64,000 bases of DNA. Source: Candidatus Nanopelagicales bacterium (lineage in GTDB: Bacteria > Actinomycetota > Actinomycetes > S36-B12). The position numbers and the translations under genes are program-made. The stretch covers positions 1 through 64,000 of the forward strand of contig JANRCR010000031.1 of assembly GCA_030726915.1 (NCBI GenBank), in the 5' to 3' direction. The notes beneath the pieces were generated by a model that worked only from the letters and a program-made list of their open reading frames with translations, had not been told where the DNA came from and ran no database searches. Shown here in pieces: positions 33,708 through 43,020 of this stretch. The stretch's first letter is position 1, and the number at the start of each line of letters is the position of its first letter.

Positions 33708-34364
33708 TCAGCCGGCTCGCTTTGCCGCGACGTACTCCTTGGCCTTGCGCACGGCTGTGGCGGCATCGGCGGCATAGCCGTCTGCTCCACAGACGTCGGC
33801 GTACTCCTGGGTGACGGGTGCGCCCCCGACCATGATGACAACCTTGTCGCGCAGGCCAGCCTTTTCGATCGCATTGATGTTTGCCTTGAACATCGGCATG
33901 GTTGTCGTGAGGAAGGCAGACATGCCCACAACGTCTGGCTCGTGCTCTTCGATCGCGGCAACAAACTTCTCCGGCGGCACCTGGACCCCAAGATCGATCA
34001 CGGTGAAGCCAGCACCCTCGAGCATGATGTTGACAAGGTTCTTGCCGATGTCGTGTACGTCGCCCTTGACGGTGCCCATCAGGAAGGTGCCGACGCTTTC
34101 GATGCCATCCGCGGCGAGGAGGGGACGGAGCAGGTCAAGTGCCCCCGCCATGGCCTTGCCCGCCACGAGCATCTCCGGGACGAACCAGTCGCCGCGCTCG
34201 AATCGTGCGCCGACCTCCTCGAGTGACGGTATGAGTGCCTCGAAGAGCATGCGCTCCGGTGGGAGACCGGAGTCGATCCCCGACTGGGTGAGTTCCAAGA
34301 CGGCTGGTTTGTTGCCCACCATCGTCTCGTCGTAGAGGCCCTTGAGGATCTCGTCGGGAGTCAT
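33708..34364 (-). CDS. Corrinoid (B12-binding) methyl carrier protein, MtgC/MtbC/MttC-like
   Basis: 218 residues: an N-terminal four-helix cap domain (about residues 1-90) followed by a Rossmann-like B12-binding domain with GDVHDIGKN, where His104 is the lower axial cobalt ligand, and later ELEPDVVGMSAF- and MVGGAPV-type segments. It carries the methyl group between the MttB-family enzyme and the THF methyltransferase. Overlaps iclR by four bases, as the first structural gene of the operon. Confidence 0.95.
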   Translation of the reverse strand: MTPDEILKGLYDETMVGNKPAVLELTQSGIDSGLPPERMLFEALIPSLEEVGARFERGDWFVPEMLVAGKAMAGALDLLRPLLAADGIESVGTFLMGTVKGDVHDIGKNLVNIMLEGAGFTVIDLGVQVPPEKFVAAIEEHEPDVVGMSAFLTTTMPMFKANINAIEKAGLRDKVVIMVGGAPVTQEYADVCGADGYAADAATAVRKAKEYVAAKRAG

Positions 34365-35137
34365 GCGGCTCCAATCTTTCGTGACGGGTCGGATCGGTCG
34401 GGTCTGAGGGCGGTGCCGATGTCTTCTGCGGCATCACGGACGGTGCGGGCGATCCCGGGAAGGTGCGCGGGTGTGAGGCGCATACTCGGCCCAGAGACGG
34501 CCACGGCTGCCACCACGGTGCCATCAGCGGAGGAAATGGGCGCGGCCACGGCGACCAGTCCGGGCTCTAGCTCGGAGTCCACGATGGCAACTCCTTCTTC
34601 GCGGACGCGGTCGAGCACTCGGCCGAGTTCCGCGCGAGAGGTGATGGTCCGATCGGTGAGGCGCGGTAGGCGACCGGCGGGGAGCGGAGTGCCATGTGCC
34701 AAAAAGACGCGACCGAGTGCGCTGCAGTGAAAGGGCACCGGTCGGTCGAGCCAGTTGACCGCACCGAGGAGGTAGGCCGAATCCACCTGGGCGATCTGGC
34801 GCACCTCACCAGCCAGGGGCACGGCAAGATTGACCGTCTCGCCTGTCCGAGCACCGAGTGCATCGAGATACGGCTGCGCGAGGCGCAGGAGATCGTCCTC
34901 TGGCCGTAAGGACAGGGCATAGTCGGTGATCTGCGTGCCCGGCTGCCACGCACCCGTCCCCGTGCGCTGCAGCAGGCCGTTGCGCTCCAGGCTTGTCGTC
35001 AGTCTCGACAGGGTGCTCTTGGGTAGGCGAGTTGTCCCGGCGAGGTCGGCAAAACTCACCGGTTCGGTGGACCCGAGGACGGCCAGCAGCACGGCGGCGG
35101 CGCGATCCACCGCCTGAGTGCCGACCGGTCCTGCCAC
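34361..35137 (-). CDS. IclR-family transcriptional regulator
   Basis: 258 residues from a GTG start. The N-terminal winged helix (QAVDRAAAVLLAVLGSTEPV, then LAGTTRLPKSTLSRLTTSLE) and the C-terminal effector domain (GETVNLAVPLAGEVRQIAQV, then VDSELEPGLVAVAAPI) are typical. Heads the corrinoid operon and is divergent from the MttB-family gene; the palindrome at 35171-35187 lies between them. Likely ligands are small acids or betaine-related compounds; sign of regulation is unknown. Confidence 0.92.
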   Translation of the reverse strand: MAGPVGTQAVDRAAAVLLAVLGSTEPVSFADLAGTTRLPKSTLSRLTTSLERNGLLQRTGTGAWQPGTQITDYALSLRPEDDLLRLAQPYLDALGARTGETVNLAVPLAGEVRQIAQVDSAYLLGAVNWLDRPVPFHCSALGRVFLAHGTPLPAGRLPRLTDRTITSRAELGRVLDRVREEGVAIVDSELEPGLVAVAAPISSADGTVVAAVAVSGPSMRLTPAHLPGIARTVRDAAEDIGTALRPDRSDPSRKIGAA

Positions 35138-35170
35138 CTGCCCCCACCGCCCTCATCGCATCCGATAAAA

Positions 35171-35187
35171 GTTCCACCATATGGAAC
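35171..35187. promoter_or_regulatory. Candidate IclR operator between iclR and the MttB-family gene
   Basis: GTTCCA-CCATA-TGGAAC, six-base arms with a five-base spacer, identical in half-site and spacing to the core of the palindrome before fdsG. A second, weaker TTCCA-ATTA-TGGA pair follows at about 35192-35205, and a possible -10 box TAGGAT at 35209-35214. It lies 34 bases from the iclR start and 68 from the mtgB-like start. Confidence 0.65.
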
Positions 35188-35254
35188 TCTACTTCCAATT
35201 ATGGAGTGTAGGATCATCAGACAAACCGGTCAAGGCCACATTCAGGGAGATCCC

Positions 35255-36694
35255 ATGTTCGAGAACACCCTGCCGCGTTACGACATCCTCTCCGAGGAGT
35301 CCATGGCTGTCCTGGATAAGGGCTGGCGCCGCATCGTCTCCGAGCTCGGCATCGAATTCATGATGCCCGAGGCCGTCGAGCTCTTCAAGGCGGCAGGGAT
35401 GCGCACGGACGGAGACAAGGTCTTCTTCGATCCGGACTTCGTCTTGGAACAGGTCGCCAAGGCGCCGCGTGATTTTGACATCCAGGCGCGTAACCCCGAC
35501 CACAACGTCCATATCGGTGGCAACAGCATGGTCTTCTCCAGCGTCTACGGACCACCCTTTGTGCGTCAGGGCGACGTACGACGGGACGCCACCATGGAGG
35601 ACTTCCGAAACTTCGCGAAGTTGGCGCAGTCATTCCCCGTCATGGACAGCGTGGGCGGAGTGGTGTGTGAGCCCAGCGACGCACCCCTGGACTCGCGCCA
35701 TCTGGACATGCTCTACGCCGCCATGACCCTCACCGACAAGTTCTACATGGGCAATGTGGTCAGTGGCACCAGAGCACTCGACACCATCCGCATGAGCGAA
35801 ATCCTCTTTGGTAGCCGTGAGGCAATTGAGAAGACTCCCGTCTGTATCTCGCTGGTCAATTGCAACTCTCCGCTGCGGTGGGATGACCGAATGCTGGAAG
35901 CACAATTTGAGTATGCCCGGGCAATGCAGCCGGTGATCCTCACGCCGTTCCTGCTCATGGGAGCCATGTCGCCGGTGTCGATCCCCGCCACGCTGGCCCA
36001 GCAGATGGCTGAGACCCTCACCGGCATCGCGCTCACGCAGTTGATCCGACCGGGTGCCCCCGTGGTCTTCGGGTCCTTCCTCTCCAATATCGACATGCAG
36101 TCCGGCTCACCGCAGTTCGGCACACCCGAATCGGCGATTGGGCTGCTGTGCACCGGACAGATTGCGCGCCACTTCAACCTGCCCTTCCGCACCGGTGGTG
36201 GCCTCAACTCATCCCAGACCGTGGACGCTCAGGCAGCCTTTGAGTCCCTCATGACAATGCTTCCCACATTCCTGGCCGGCACAAACTTCGTCATGCACTC
36301 CGCAGGCTGGCTCGAGGGTGGGCTTGTCTCCTGCTACGAGAAGTACATTCTCGACATCCAGATCCTCGAATCCTTGCAACGTGAGTTCACCCCGGTGAAT
36401 TTCACCGAGGAGGAACTCGCTTTTGGTGCGCATGAGGAGGTCGGTGCAGGCGGTCACTTCCTGGGGGCCGAGCACACCATGGAGCGATTCCGCACCTGCT
36501 TCTATCGGCCCTTCCTATGGAACTCAGACAACTTCGAGCGGTGGACGCGTCTCGGTGCGCGCGATGCGGTGGAGCGCTCGCGGGAGATCTACGAGCAAAA
36601 ATTGGAGGACTACGTGCAGCCGCCACTGGAGGAATCCATCCGCGAGGAACTCGAGGAGTACGTGATCCGTCGTCGCGCCGAACTCGGTGACTGA
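35255..36694 (+). CDS. MttB-family (COG5598) methyltransferase, probable glycine betaine:corrinoid methyltransferase
   Basis: 479 residues from MFENTLPRYD, with AGGGAGA seven bases upstream; no in-frame amber codon is present, so it belongs to the non-pyrrolysine MttB group. Family segments seen are VYGPPFVRQGD, NVVSGTRALDTIRM, FLLMGAMSPVSIPATL and GTPESAIGLLCTGQIARHF, within a TIM barrel. Known relatives demethylate glycine betaine (MtgB), proline betaine (MtpB), carnitine (MtcB) or gamma-butyrobetaine (MtyB). The choline and betaine-aldehyde dehydrogenase genes and the Opu transporter downstream favour glycine betaine, producing dimethylglycine and methylated corrinoid protein. Substrate is inferred from context. 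Confidence 0.9.
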   Translation: MFENTLPRYDILSEESMAVLDKGWRRIVSELGIEFMMPEAVELFKAAGMRTDGDKVFFDPDFVLEQVAKAPRDFDIQARNPDHNVHIGGNSMVFSSVYGPPFVRQGDVRRDATMEDFRNFAKLAQSFPVMDSVGGVVCEPSDAPLDSRHLDMLYAAMTLTDKFYMGNVVSGTRALDTIRMSEILFGSREAIEKTPVCISLVNCNSPLRWDDRMLEAQFEYARAMQPVILTPFLLMGAMSPVSIPATLAQQMAETLTGIALTQLIRPGAPVVFGSFLSNIDMQSGSPQFGTPESAIGLLCTGQIARHFNLPFRTGGGLNSSQTVDAQAAFESLMTMLPTFLAGTNFVMHSAGWLEGGLVSCYEKYILDIQILESLQREFTPVNFTEEELAFGAHEEVGAGGHFLGAEHTMERFRTCFYRPFLWNSDNFERWTRLGARDAVERSREIYEQKLEDYVQPPLEESIREELEEYVIRRRAELGD

Positions 36695-36721
36695 CGGCAG
36701 CCGATCACCTAGGGTGTCCCC

Positions 36722-38398
36722 ATGCCCAGGGGATATGACTACATCATCGTCGGCGGCGGCTCCGCAGGATCCGCACTTGCCGCACGTCTCAGCGAGGATT
36801 CATCGACCACGGTCCTCGTCCTCGAGGCCGGACGCCCCGACTATCCCTGGGATGTCTACATCCACATGCCGGCGGCGTTGACCTTCCCGATCGGCAACAA
36901 ACTCTATGACTGGATGTATGCATCCCAGCCCGAGCCGCATATGAACAACCGCCGGGTGCACCACGGTCGCGGCAAGATCCTGGGCGGGTCGAGCAGCATC
37001 AACGGCATGATCTTCCAGCGTGGCAATCCCCTGGACTATGAGCGCTGGGCAGCAGATCCGGGGATGGATTCCTGGGGCTATGCCCAGTGCCTGCCCTACT
37101 TCAAGAAGATGGAGGACTGCCGCGCTGGCGCTGACGAATGGCGCGGCAAGGACGGTCCGCTCATCCTGGAGCGTGGTGAGGCGAAGAACCCGCTTTTTGC
37201 CGCATTCTTCGAAGCCGTCCAAGAGGCCGGGCACTCCCTGACTGCTGATGTCAATGGATACAAGCAGGAGGGCTTTGCGTCGTTCGATCGCAATGTGCAC
37301 AACGGACGGCGCTACTCGGCGACGAAGGCCTACCTACGCCCCGCGATGTCCCGGCCCAATCTCACGGTCAAGACACGCGCGCACGTCACCCGCATCACGA
37401 TGGACACCTCGGGTGACGAGCCCCGCGCAACCGGCGTTGACGTGTCCCTTGGTGGCAAACGTCCCGTCCATGTCCGTGGAGGGGAGGTGATCCTGTGCGG
37501 AGGCGCATTCAACTCGCCCCAACTTCTCCAACTGTCCGGGATCGGCAATGCTGACCATCTGCGATCGGTCGGGGTTGATCCTGTGCATCATCTGCCCGGC
37601 GTGGGCGAAAACCTGCAGGATCATCTCGAGGTCTATGTGCAGCATGCGTGCACCCAGCCCGTGTCTTTGAATCCTAATCTTCAGTTCTGGCGGCGGCCGA
37701 TCATCGGGGCCGAGTGGCTCTTCCTCCGATCAGGTCCCGGTGCCTCGAATCACTTTGAAGCCGGTGGCTTCATCCGCAGCAACGATGGTGTCGAATATCC
37801 CAATCTCATGTACCACTTCCTGCCGATCGCCGTGCGCTACGACGGCACGTCGATTGCCGAGGGTCACGGCTATCAGGTGCACATCGGTCCCATGTATTCC
37901 GATGCCCGAGGTCGACTCTGGATCACGAGTGCGGATCCGATGGCGCCCCCGGCGTTCGTCTTCAACTACCTGTCCACCGAGCAGGATCGCCGGGAGTGGA
38001 TCGAGGCGATTCACAAGACCCGAGAGATTCTTGAGCAATCGGCCTTCGCTCCCTACAGCGGAGGGGAGATCTCACCGGGAGCGGACGTGTCCTCCGATGA
38101 TGAGATTCTCGACTGGGTCCGTCGCGATGGTGAGACGGCGTACCACCCGTCCTGCACCAACAGGATGGGTGTCGACGAGATGTCGGTTGTCGATCCACTC
38201 ACGATGAAGGTGCATGGCACCCAAGGAGTTCGCGTGGTTGATGCGTCCGCGATGCCCTACGTCACCAATGGCAACATCTACGCGCCCGTGATGATGATGG
38301 CGGAGAAGGCCGCCGACATCATCAAGGGAGCCACACCCCTGCCCCCGGAACACGCCCCCTTCTACCGCCACCACATCCAGGCTGGGTCCCATGCCTGA
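36722..38398 (+). CDS. betA: GMC-family oxidoreductase, probable choline dehydrogenase
   Basis: 558 residues. FAD motif [16 protein letters not shown] at about 8-23, GMC signature [16 protein letters not shown] near 92, second signature [15 protein letters not shown] near 259. The catalytic His475 lies in [10 protein letters not shown], and the second conserved site is Asn518 in TNGNIYAP. This is the length and motif set of choline dehydrogenase BetA. Other alcohols are possible in this family; the betB gene that overlaps its end (8 bases) makes choline the best reading. Cytoplasmic, possibly membrane-associated. Confidence 0.87.
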   Translation: MPRGYDYIIVGGGSAGSALAARLSEDSSTTVLVLEAGRPDYPWDVYIHMPAALTFPIGNKLYDWMYASQPEPHMNNRRVHHGRGKILGGSSSINGMIFQRGNPLDYERWAADPGMDSWGYAQCLPYFKKMEDCRAGADEWRGKDGPLILERGEAKNPLFAAFFEAVQEAGHSLTADVNGYKQEGFASFDRNVHNGRRYSATKAYLRPAMSRPNLTVKTRAHVTRITMDTSGDEPRATGVDVSLGGKRPVHVRGGEVILCGGAFNSPQLLQLSGIGNADHLRSVGVDPVHHLPGVGENLQDHLEVYVQHACTQPVSLNPNLQFWRRPIIGAEWLFLRSGPGASNHFEAGGFIRSNDGVEYPNLMYHFLPIAVRYDGTSIAEGHGYQVHIGPMYSDARGRLWITSADPMAPPAFVFNYLSTEQDRREWIEAIHKTREILEQSAFAPYSGGEISPGADVSSDDEILDWVRRDGETAYHPSCTNRMGVDEMSVVDPLTMKVHGTQGVRVVDASAMPYVTNGNIYAPVMMMAEKAADIIKGATPLPPEHAPFYRHHIQAGSHA

Positions 38399-39881
38399 CC
38401 TCTATATCGATGGTTCATGGATCCCTGCCGCCGAAGGGGGTACGCGGGAGATTCGCTGCCCTGCCGATGGCGAGGTTGTCCGTGTGGTGGACGAGGCAAC
38501 GGCGGTGGACACCGAGCGAGCGATCGCCGCGGCCCGCCGGGCCTTCGATGATGGGCGATGGAGCGGGGTGGCCATGGCCGAGCGTGGCCGACTCCTCGAC
38601 CGCGTGGCGGATCTACTCGAGAGGGATGTCGAGGTGATTGCTCGAGCGGAATCCCTCGACACGGGCAAGAGATTCGCCGAATCCGAGTACGACGTGGCCG
38701 ATGTTGCGCGAACCTTCCGCTACTTCGCGGGCCTTGCCGCAGGCGATGTGCTCGGTGGCCGTATCGTCGATGCGGGCAATGCGGATGTGCGTTCTCGCAT
38801 TGAATACTCACCGGTCGGAGTTTGCGGGCTCATCACTCCCTGGAATTACCCCCTGCTGCAGGCTGCGTGGAAGGTGGCACCGGCGCTGGCCGCCGGCAAT
38901 ACCTTCGTCCTCAAGCCCAGTGAGTTGACCCCGTCGACGTCGATTCATCTCATCCGGCTTCTTGCTGAGGCGGGACTGCCGGAGGGTGTCGCCAATCTCA
39001 TCCTGGGAGCGGGGGCGACCGCAGGGGCCCCACTGGCGGTGAATCCCGATGTTGACCTGGTGTCCTTCACCGGTGGGCTCATCACGGGTCGGAGGATCAT
39101 GGCCGAGGCGGCCGCGACGGTCAAGAAGGTCGCCCTCGAACTCGGCGGCAAGAATCCCAACATCATCTTCGCGGACGCCGACCTCACGGCGGCCGTCGAT
39201 AACGCGCTCACCGCTGTCTTCCTACACAGCGGGCAGGTGTGCTCTGCCGGCGCGCGCCTGCTGGTCGAGGAGTCGATCCATGACCGTGTCGTTGACGAGA
39301 TTGTGCGCCGCGCTGAGCGCATCCGGCTCGGTGGTCCCTTTGATCCCCTGGCCGAGACCGGGCCCCTGATCTCTGTCGGCCATCGGGACAAGATCGCGGC
39401 GTACGTCGCCGCCGCGATTGCCGAGGGTGCCGTCCTGCGCTGCGGTGGATCCGCTCCGGATCCGGGCGAATACCCCGCACTGGCCGACGGCTGCTACTAC
39501 CGTCCCACCGTGCTCGATAACTGCGTCAGTGACATGACATGTGTGCAGGACGAGTCCTTTGGCCCGGTCCTCACGGTCGAGGTATTCACCTCGGAGGCCG
39601 AGGCCATCCGTCTCGGCAATGACACGATGTACGGCCTCGCGGGTGCGGTGTGGACATCGGATGCGGGCAAGGCCGAGCGCGTTGCAAGCGCTCTGCGGCA
39701 CGGCACCATCTGGATCAACGATTACCACCCCTACCTACCGCAGGCGGAGTGGGGCGGATTCAAACAGTCCGGTGTCGGGCGTGAACTCGGTCCGACCGGA
39801 CTTCACGAGTATCTCGAGGCCAAGCATGTCTACCGCAACCTCTCGCCTGCCCCGAGCGGCTGGTTCTCCCAGGAGGCATGA
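38391..39881 (+). CDS. betB: Betaine-aldehyde dehydrogenase (ALDH family)
   Basis: 496 residues. Catalytic Cys284 is in [13 protein letters not shown] and the general base Glu in [19 protein letters not shown] about 33 residues earlier. [21 protein letters not shown] is the NAD-binding ALDH segment. It oxidises betaine aldehyde to glycine betaine with NAD+. It overlaps betA by eight bases and the transporter ATPase gene follows directly. Confidence 0.9.
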   Translation: MPDLYIDGSWIPAAEGGTREIRCPADGEVVRVVDEATAVDTERAIAAARRAFDDGRWSGVAMAERGRLLDRVADLLERDVEVIARAESLDTGKRFAESEYDVADVARTFRYFAGLAAGDVLGGRIVDAGNADVRSRIEYSPVGVCGLITPWNYPLLQAAWKVAPALAAGNTFVLKPSELTPSTSIHLIRLLAEAGLPEGVANLILGAGATAGAPLAVNPDVDLVSFTGGLITGRRIMAEAAATVKKVALELGGKNPNIIFADADLTAAVDNALTAVFLHSGQVCSAGARLLVEESIHDRVVDEIVRRAERIRLGGPFDPLAETGPLISVGHRDKIAAYVAAAIAEGAVLRCGGSAPDPGEYPALADGCYYRPTVLDNCVSDMTCVQDESFGPVLTVEVFTSEAEAIRLGNDTMYGLAGAVWTSDAGKAERVASALRHGTIWINDYHPYLPQAEWGGFKQSGVGRELGPTGLHEYLEAKHVYRNLSPAPSGWFSQEA

Positions 39882-39883
39882 CG

Positions 39884-40948
39884 ATGTCGACGTCCACGTC
39901 ACCCAGCACCGAGACCCCCGCCATCAGCGTGCGAGGGCTCTGGAAGGTCTTCGGCCCGAAGTCCGACAGTGTCGTTGGCTCGCCGCTGGCCGATCTGCCA
40001 CGCGAGGAGTTGCTGGCACAAACGGGGTGCACCGCTGCCGTGCGCGATGTCTCCTTTGAGGTGGCCGAGGGCGAAGTCTTCGTCGTCATGGGACTGTCGG
40101 GCTCGGGCAAGTCCACCCTCGTGCGCTGCCTCACGCGCCTCATTGACTCGACCGCAGGTGAGGTGATCATCGAGGGTGAAGACATCCTCAAGGCCTCCGC
40201 CTCGGAGTTGCGCCATCTGCGCCGCACGGAGTTTTCCATGGTGTTCCAGCACTTCGGCCTGCTGCCCCACCGCAAGGTGATCGACAACATCGCCTACCCA
40301 CTGGAGATTCAGGGCGTCAAGAAGGATGTCCGCTACGCGCGGGCCGAAGAGGTCATCCAGCTCGTGGGGCTGAGCGGCTACGCCAATGCCTATCCGGAGC
40401 AGTTGTCCGGTGGCATGCAGCAGCGGGTCGGTCTGGCCCGCGCGCTCGCCGTGGATCCCGATGTGATGTTCCTCGATGAGCCCTTCAGTGCACTGGATCC
40501 CTTGATTCGCCGGGATATGCAGTCCGAAGTGATCCGGCTGCATCGCGAACTCGGTAAGACCATGGTCTTCATCACCCACGACCTTGCCGAGGCTATGAAA
40601 CTCGGCGATCGAATCGCCATCATGCGCGATGGCGCGATCGTCCAGATGGGCACGGCAATGGATCTGGTGCTGCACCCCGCGGATGCCTACGTCCAAGACT
40701 TTCTCCGTGACATTCCCAAGAGCCACGTGCTGACCCTCGGTGTCATCGCTCGTCCCCGACGGGCGGACGAGCCCGCAGATGGTCCGACGTTGCCCGGGGA
40801 CATGATCATCAAGGCGGCGACCCACGCGATCATCGCCGCGCACGCACCGGTACGGGTGATGGACGGTGATCGCGAGATGGGTGTCGTGGGCAGCGATGAT
40901 GTGCTGAGCCTGATCGCAGGGGACCCGGTCTCGGAGTTGGACGACTGA
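39884..40948 (+). CDS. Glycine betaine/choline ABC transporter ATP-binding protein (OpuAA/ProV-like)
   Basis: 354 residues. Walker [10 protein letters not shown] near 70-78, signature [15 protein letters not shown], Walker [14 protein letters not shown], and the insertion [21 protein letters not shown] typical of ProV/OpuAA. A short C-terminal regulatory tail resembles one CBS unit. I prefer the ATG at 39884 because AGGAGG is 7 bases from it and only one base from the ATG at 39878 that overlaps the betB stop. The tail might sense ionic strength, as in OpuA; the catabolic context suggests feeding rather than only osmoprotection. Confidence 0.92.
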   Translation: MSTSTSPSTETPAISVRGLWKVFGPKSDSVVGSPLADLPREELLAQTGCTAAVRDVSFEVAEGEVFVVMGLSGSGKSTLVRCLTRLIDSTAGEVIIEGEDILKASASELRHLRRTEFSMVFQHFGLLPHRKVIDNIAYPLEIQGVKKDVRYARAEEVIQLVGLSGYANAYPEQLSGGMQQRVGLARALAVDPDVMFLDEPFSALDPLIRRDMQSEVIRLHRELGKTMVFITHDLAEAMKLGDRIAIMRDGAIVQMGTAMDLVLHPADAYVQDFLRDIPKSHVLTLGVIARPRRADEPADGPTLPGDMIIKAATHAIIAAHAPVRVMDGDREMGVVGSDDVLSLIAGDPVSELDD

Positions 40949-40950
40949 CC

Positions 40951-42906
40951 ATGGGACTCACGGGCGTCCTCCGGTTGCGTTGGGTCCAGGCCCTCGTTGT
41001 TCTTGGCGTGTGGTTTGTCGTTGCCACGCTCCTCAAAGGCGTGCAAACGCAGGAGCTTTCCACGGCCACGGACTCGCCGTTCACCGCTTGGATGCGCGAT
41101 GTCGCGGCGGCCATCCGCGGCAATCGCACGGAGAGCCCTGTTTTCATTTACTTCTTCAACCCCATCCGAGGCTTTATCGAGGGTTTCATCGAAATCATCA
41201 TGTCGGTCATCTCGATGCCGGCCCAGGGCAATCTCATCCCCCTCCTCGGCTGGTTTGGAGTCTTCGTCCTCATCGGCTACATCGTCTACGCCAGTTCCAA
41301 TCTGCGTACTGCGCTCTTCAGCATGTTCATGCTGCTTCTGTGCGGGATGCTCGGCATGTGGGTGATCACCATGGACACCCTGGCCATGACACTGGGTGCG
41401 GTCTTCCTGTCCCTCATCGTCGCCCTACCCCTCGGAGTGTGGGCCGGTCTCAATGACAGGGTCATGGCGACCCTGCGACCCGCCCTTGACCTCGCCCAGG
41501 TGCTACCCACGCTGGTCTACCTCGCACCGCTAGCCCTCGTCTTCCTCATCGGCATCGCCTCGGCCACGATCGCCACGATGATCTACTCCATCCCCATCTG
41601 CATCCGCATCACCGCTCACGCCATCAAGTCCCTCAAGGCGGGCCCCATCGAGGCAGCGGAGGCGGCTGGATCCACCCGGTGGCAGTTGCTGACCAAGGTG
41701 CAACTCCCGATGGCCAAGAGCACCCTGATCCTCGCGGTCAACCAGACGACGCTGGCGGCGCTGTCCTTCGTCGTCATCGCGGCGCTGATCGGCGCGCCCG
41801 GCCTCGGCAAGCCGGTCATCGAGGCGCTGATCATCCGCAACGTGGGTGACGGTGTTGTTGCGGGGCTAGCCGTCGTCTGCCTGGCGATCCTGCTGGATCG
41901 AGCGACCACGGCCGCGGTCAATCGAGACCAGCATGGCTTCGCCGCCTCCGACGCGGCGAAGGTGCGGCGGCGGATTGGGCTTGTGGCCGGCGGACTCTTC
42001 ACGATCGTGGCGATCGTGCTGTCACGACAGGTCCTCTGGTTTGCGGTCTTCCCCGAATCACTGAACTTCGGCAAGCAGGTGGCTGGAGTGGCTGACGCAC
42101 TCGAGGAGTGGATCACCAGCAACCTCGACTTCGTCACCGTGACGGGCAGCGAGTGGTTCACCATCTGGATCCTCAATCCGCTCCAGGGTGTTCTGGCGGA
42201 GTCACCATGGTGGCTGACGCTTATCGCGGTCACGCTCCTCGCCTTCATCCTGGCGGGGCGCACGGTCGGGATCCTGGTGTTTTTCCTGCTGGCGCTGATC
42301 ATGGGCACGGGATTGTGGAATGACACGATGCTGACACTGTCTATGACGCTGCTCGCGACGGTGTTTGTCGTCATCATCGGCATCGTCGTCGGGGTTTGGG
42401 CCGGTCGCAGCGCCCGCGTGGATCGATTCCTCAAGCCCTTCTTGGATGCCGGACAGACCATGCCGGCATTCGTCTATCTCGTTCCGGTGCTCGCGCTCTT
42501 CGGGCCGACACGGTTTGCCGCCATCGTCCTCGGTGTTGTGTACGCCGCTCCCGTGGTCATCCGCATCGTCGCCGACGGTATTCGCAAGGTCCCCAAGGAG
42601 TCGGTTGAAGCCGCCATCTCCGCAGGGTCGACGAATCTGCAGGTCATCACCAAGGTGCAGTTGCCGATCTCGCGACGTTCCATTCTGCTCGGTGTTAACC
42701 AGGGCCTCATCTTCGTGCTGGCGGTGGTCGTCATCGGCGGTTTCGTCGGGGCCGGTGGCCTCGGCTACCTGGTCATCGTGGGCCAGTCCAAGCCGGAACT
42801 TGCCGGCAAGGGGCTCGCGGCCGGCATCGCTATCGTCCTCCTGGGCATCATTTTGGACCGAATTGCGCAGGGCCGACCGGAAAAGTCGACCCAGGGACAC
42901 CACTAG
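40951..42906 (+). CDS. Glycine betaine ABC transporter permease, tandem-duplicated (OpuAB/ProW-like)
   Basis: 651 residues with two ProW-like permease modules in one chain. Each module has the EAA loop (IEAAEAAGSTRWQLLTKVQLP in the first, VEAAISAGSTNLQVITKVQLP in the second) and six or so helices. Single ProW proteins have one, so this is a gene duplication and fusion that would form the whole membrane channel from one polypeptide. It starts two bases after the ATPase gene. Duplicated permeases occur in other actinobacterial and alphaproteobacterial betaine transporters. Confidence 0.92.
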   Translation: MGLTGVLRLRWVQALVVLGVWFVVATLLKGVQTQELSTATDSPFTAWMRDVAAAIRGNRTESPVFIYFFNPIRGFIEGFIEIIMSVISMPAQGNLIPLLGWFGVFVLIGYIVYASSNLRTALFSMFMLLLCGMLGMWVITMDTLAMTLGAVFLSLIVALPLGVWAGLNDRVMATLRPALDLAQVLPTLVYLAPLALVFLIGIASATIATMIYSIPICIRITAHAIKSLKAGPIEAAEAAGSTRWQLLTKVQLPMAKSTLILAVNQTTLAALSFVVIAALIGAPGLGKPVIEALIIRNVGDGVVAGLAVVCLAILLDRATTAAVNRDQHGFAASDAAKVRRRIGLVAGGLFTIVAIVLSRQVLWFAVFPESLNFGKQVAGVADALEEWITSNLDFVTVTGSEWFTIWILNPLQGVLAESPWWLTLIAVTLLAFILAGRTVGILVFFLLALIMGTGLWNDTMLTLSMTLLATVFVVIIGIVVGVWAGRSARVDRFLKPFLDAGQTMPAFVYLVPVLALFGPTRFAAIVLGVVYAAPVVIRIVADGIRKVPKESVEAAISAGSTNLQVITKVQLPISRRSILLGVNQGLIFVLAVVVIGGFVGAGGLGYLVIVGQSKPELAGKGLAAGIAIVLLGIILDRIAQGRPEKSTQGHH

Positions 42907-42935
42907 ACCCTCGGGAGCCGTGGGGTTCCGGGAGC

Positions 42936-42958
42936 GATACGCATCCGTTATGCGTATT
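42936..42958. promoter_or_regulatory. Inverted repeat between permease and binding-protein genes
   Basis: ATACGCAT-CCGTT-ATGCGTAT: perfect eight-base arms with a five-base loop, in the 114-base gap before the substrate-binding protein gene. It may be an operator or a processing/attenuation hairpin that sets the extra expression usual for binding proteins. A TACGAT (possible -10) follows near 42990. Confidence 0.5.
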
Positions 42959-43020
42959 CGCCCGTGTCGCTTGGGTCGCCTGCCTACGATGACGGAGACA
43001 TCTACCTTCCGGGAGGAAGA

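Noticed and set aside
35255-36694. Possible pyrrolysine-containing MttB
   Set aside because: The frame runs without any internal TAG, so this is the non-pyrrolysine branch.
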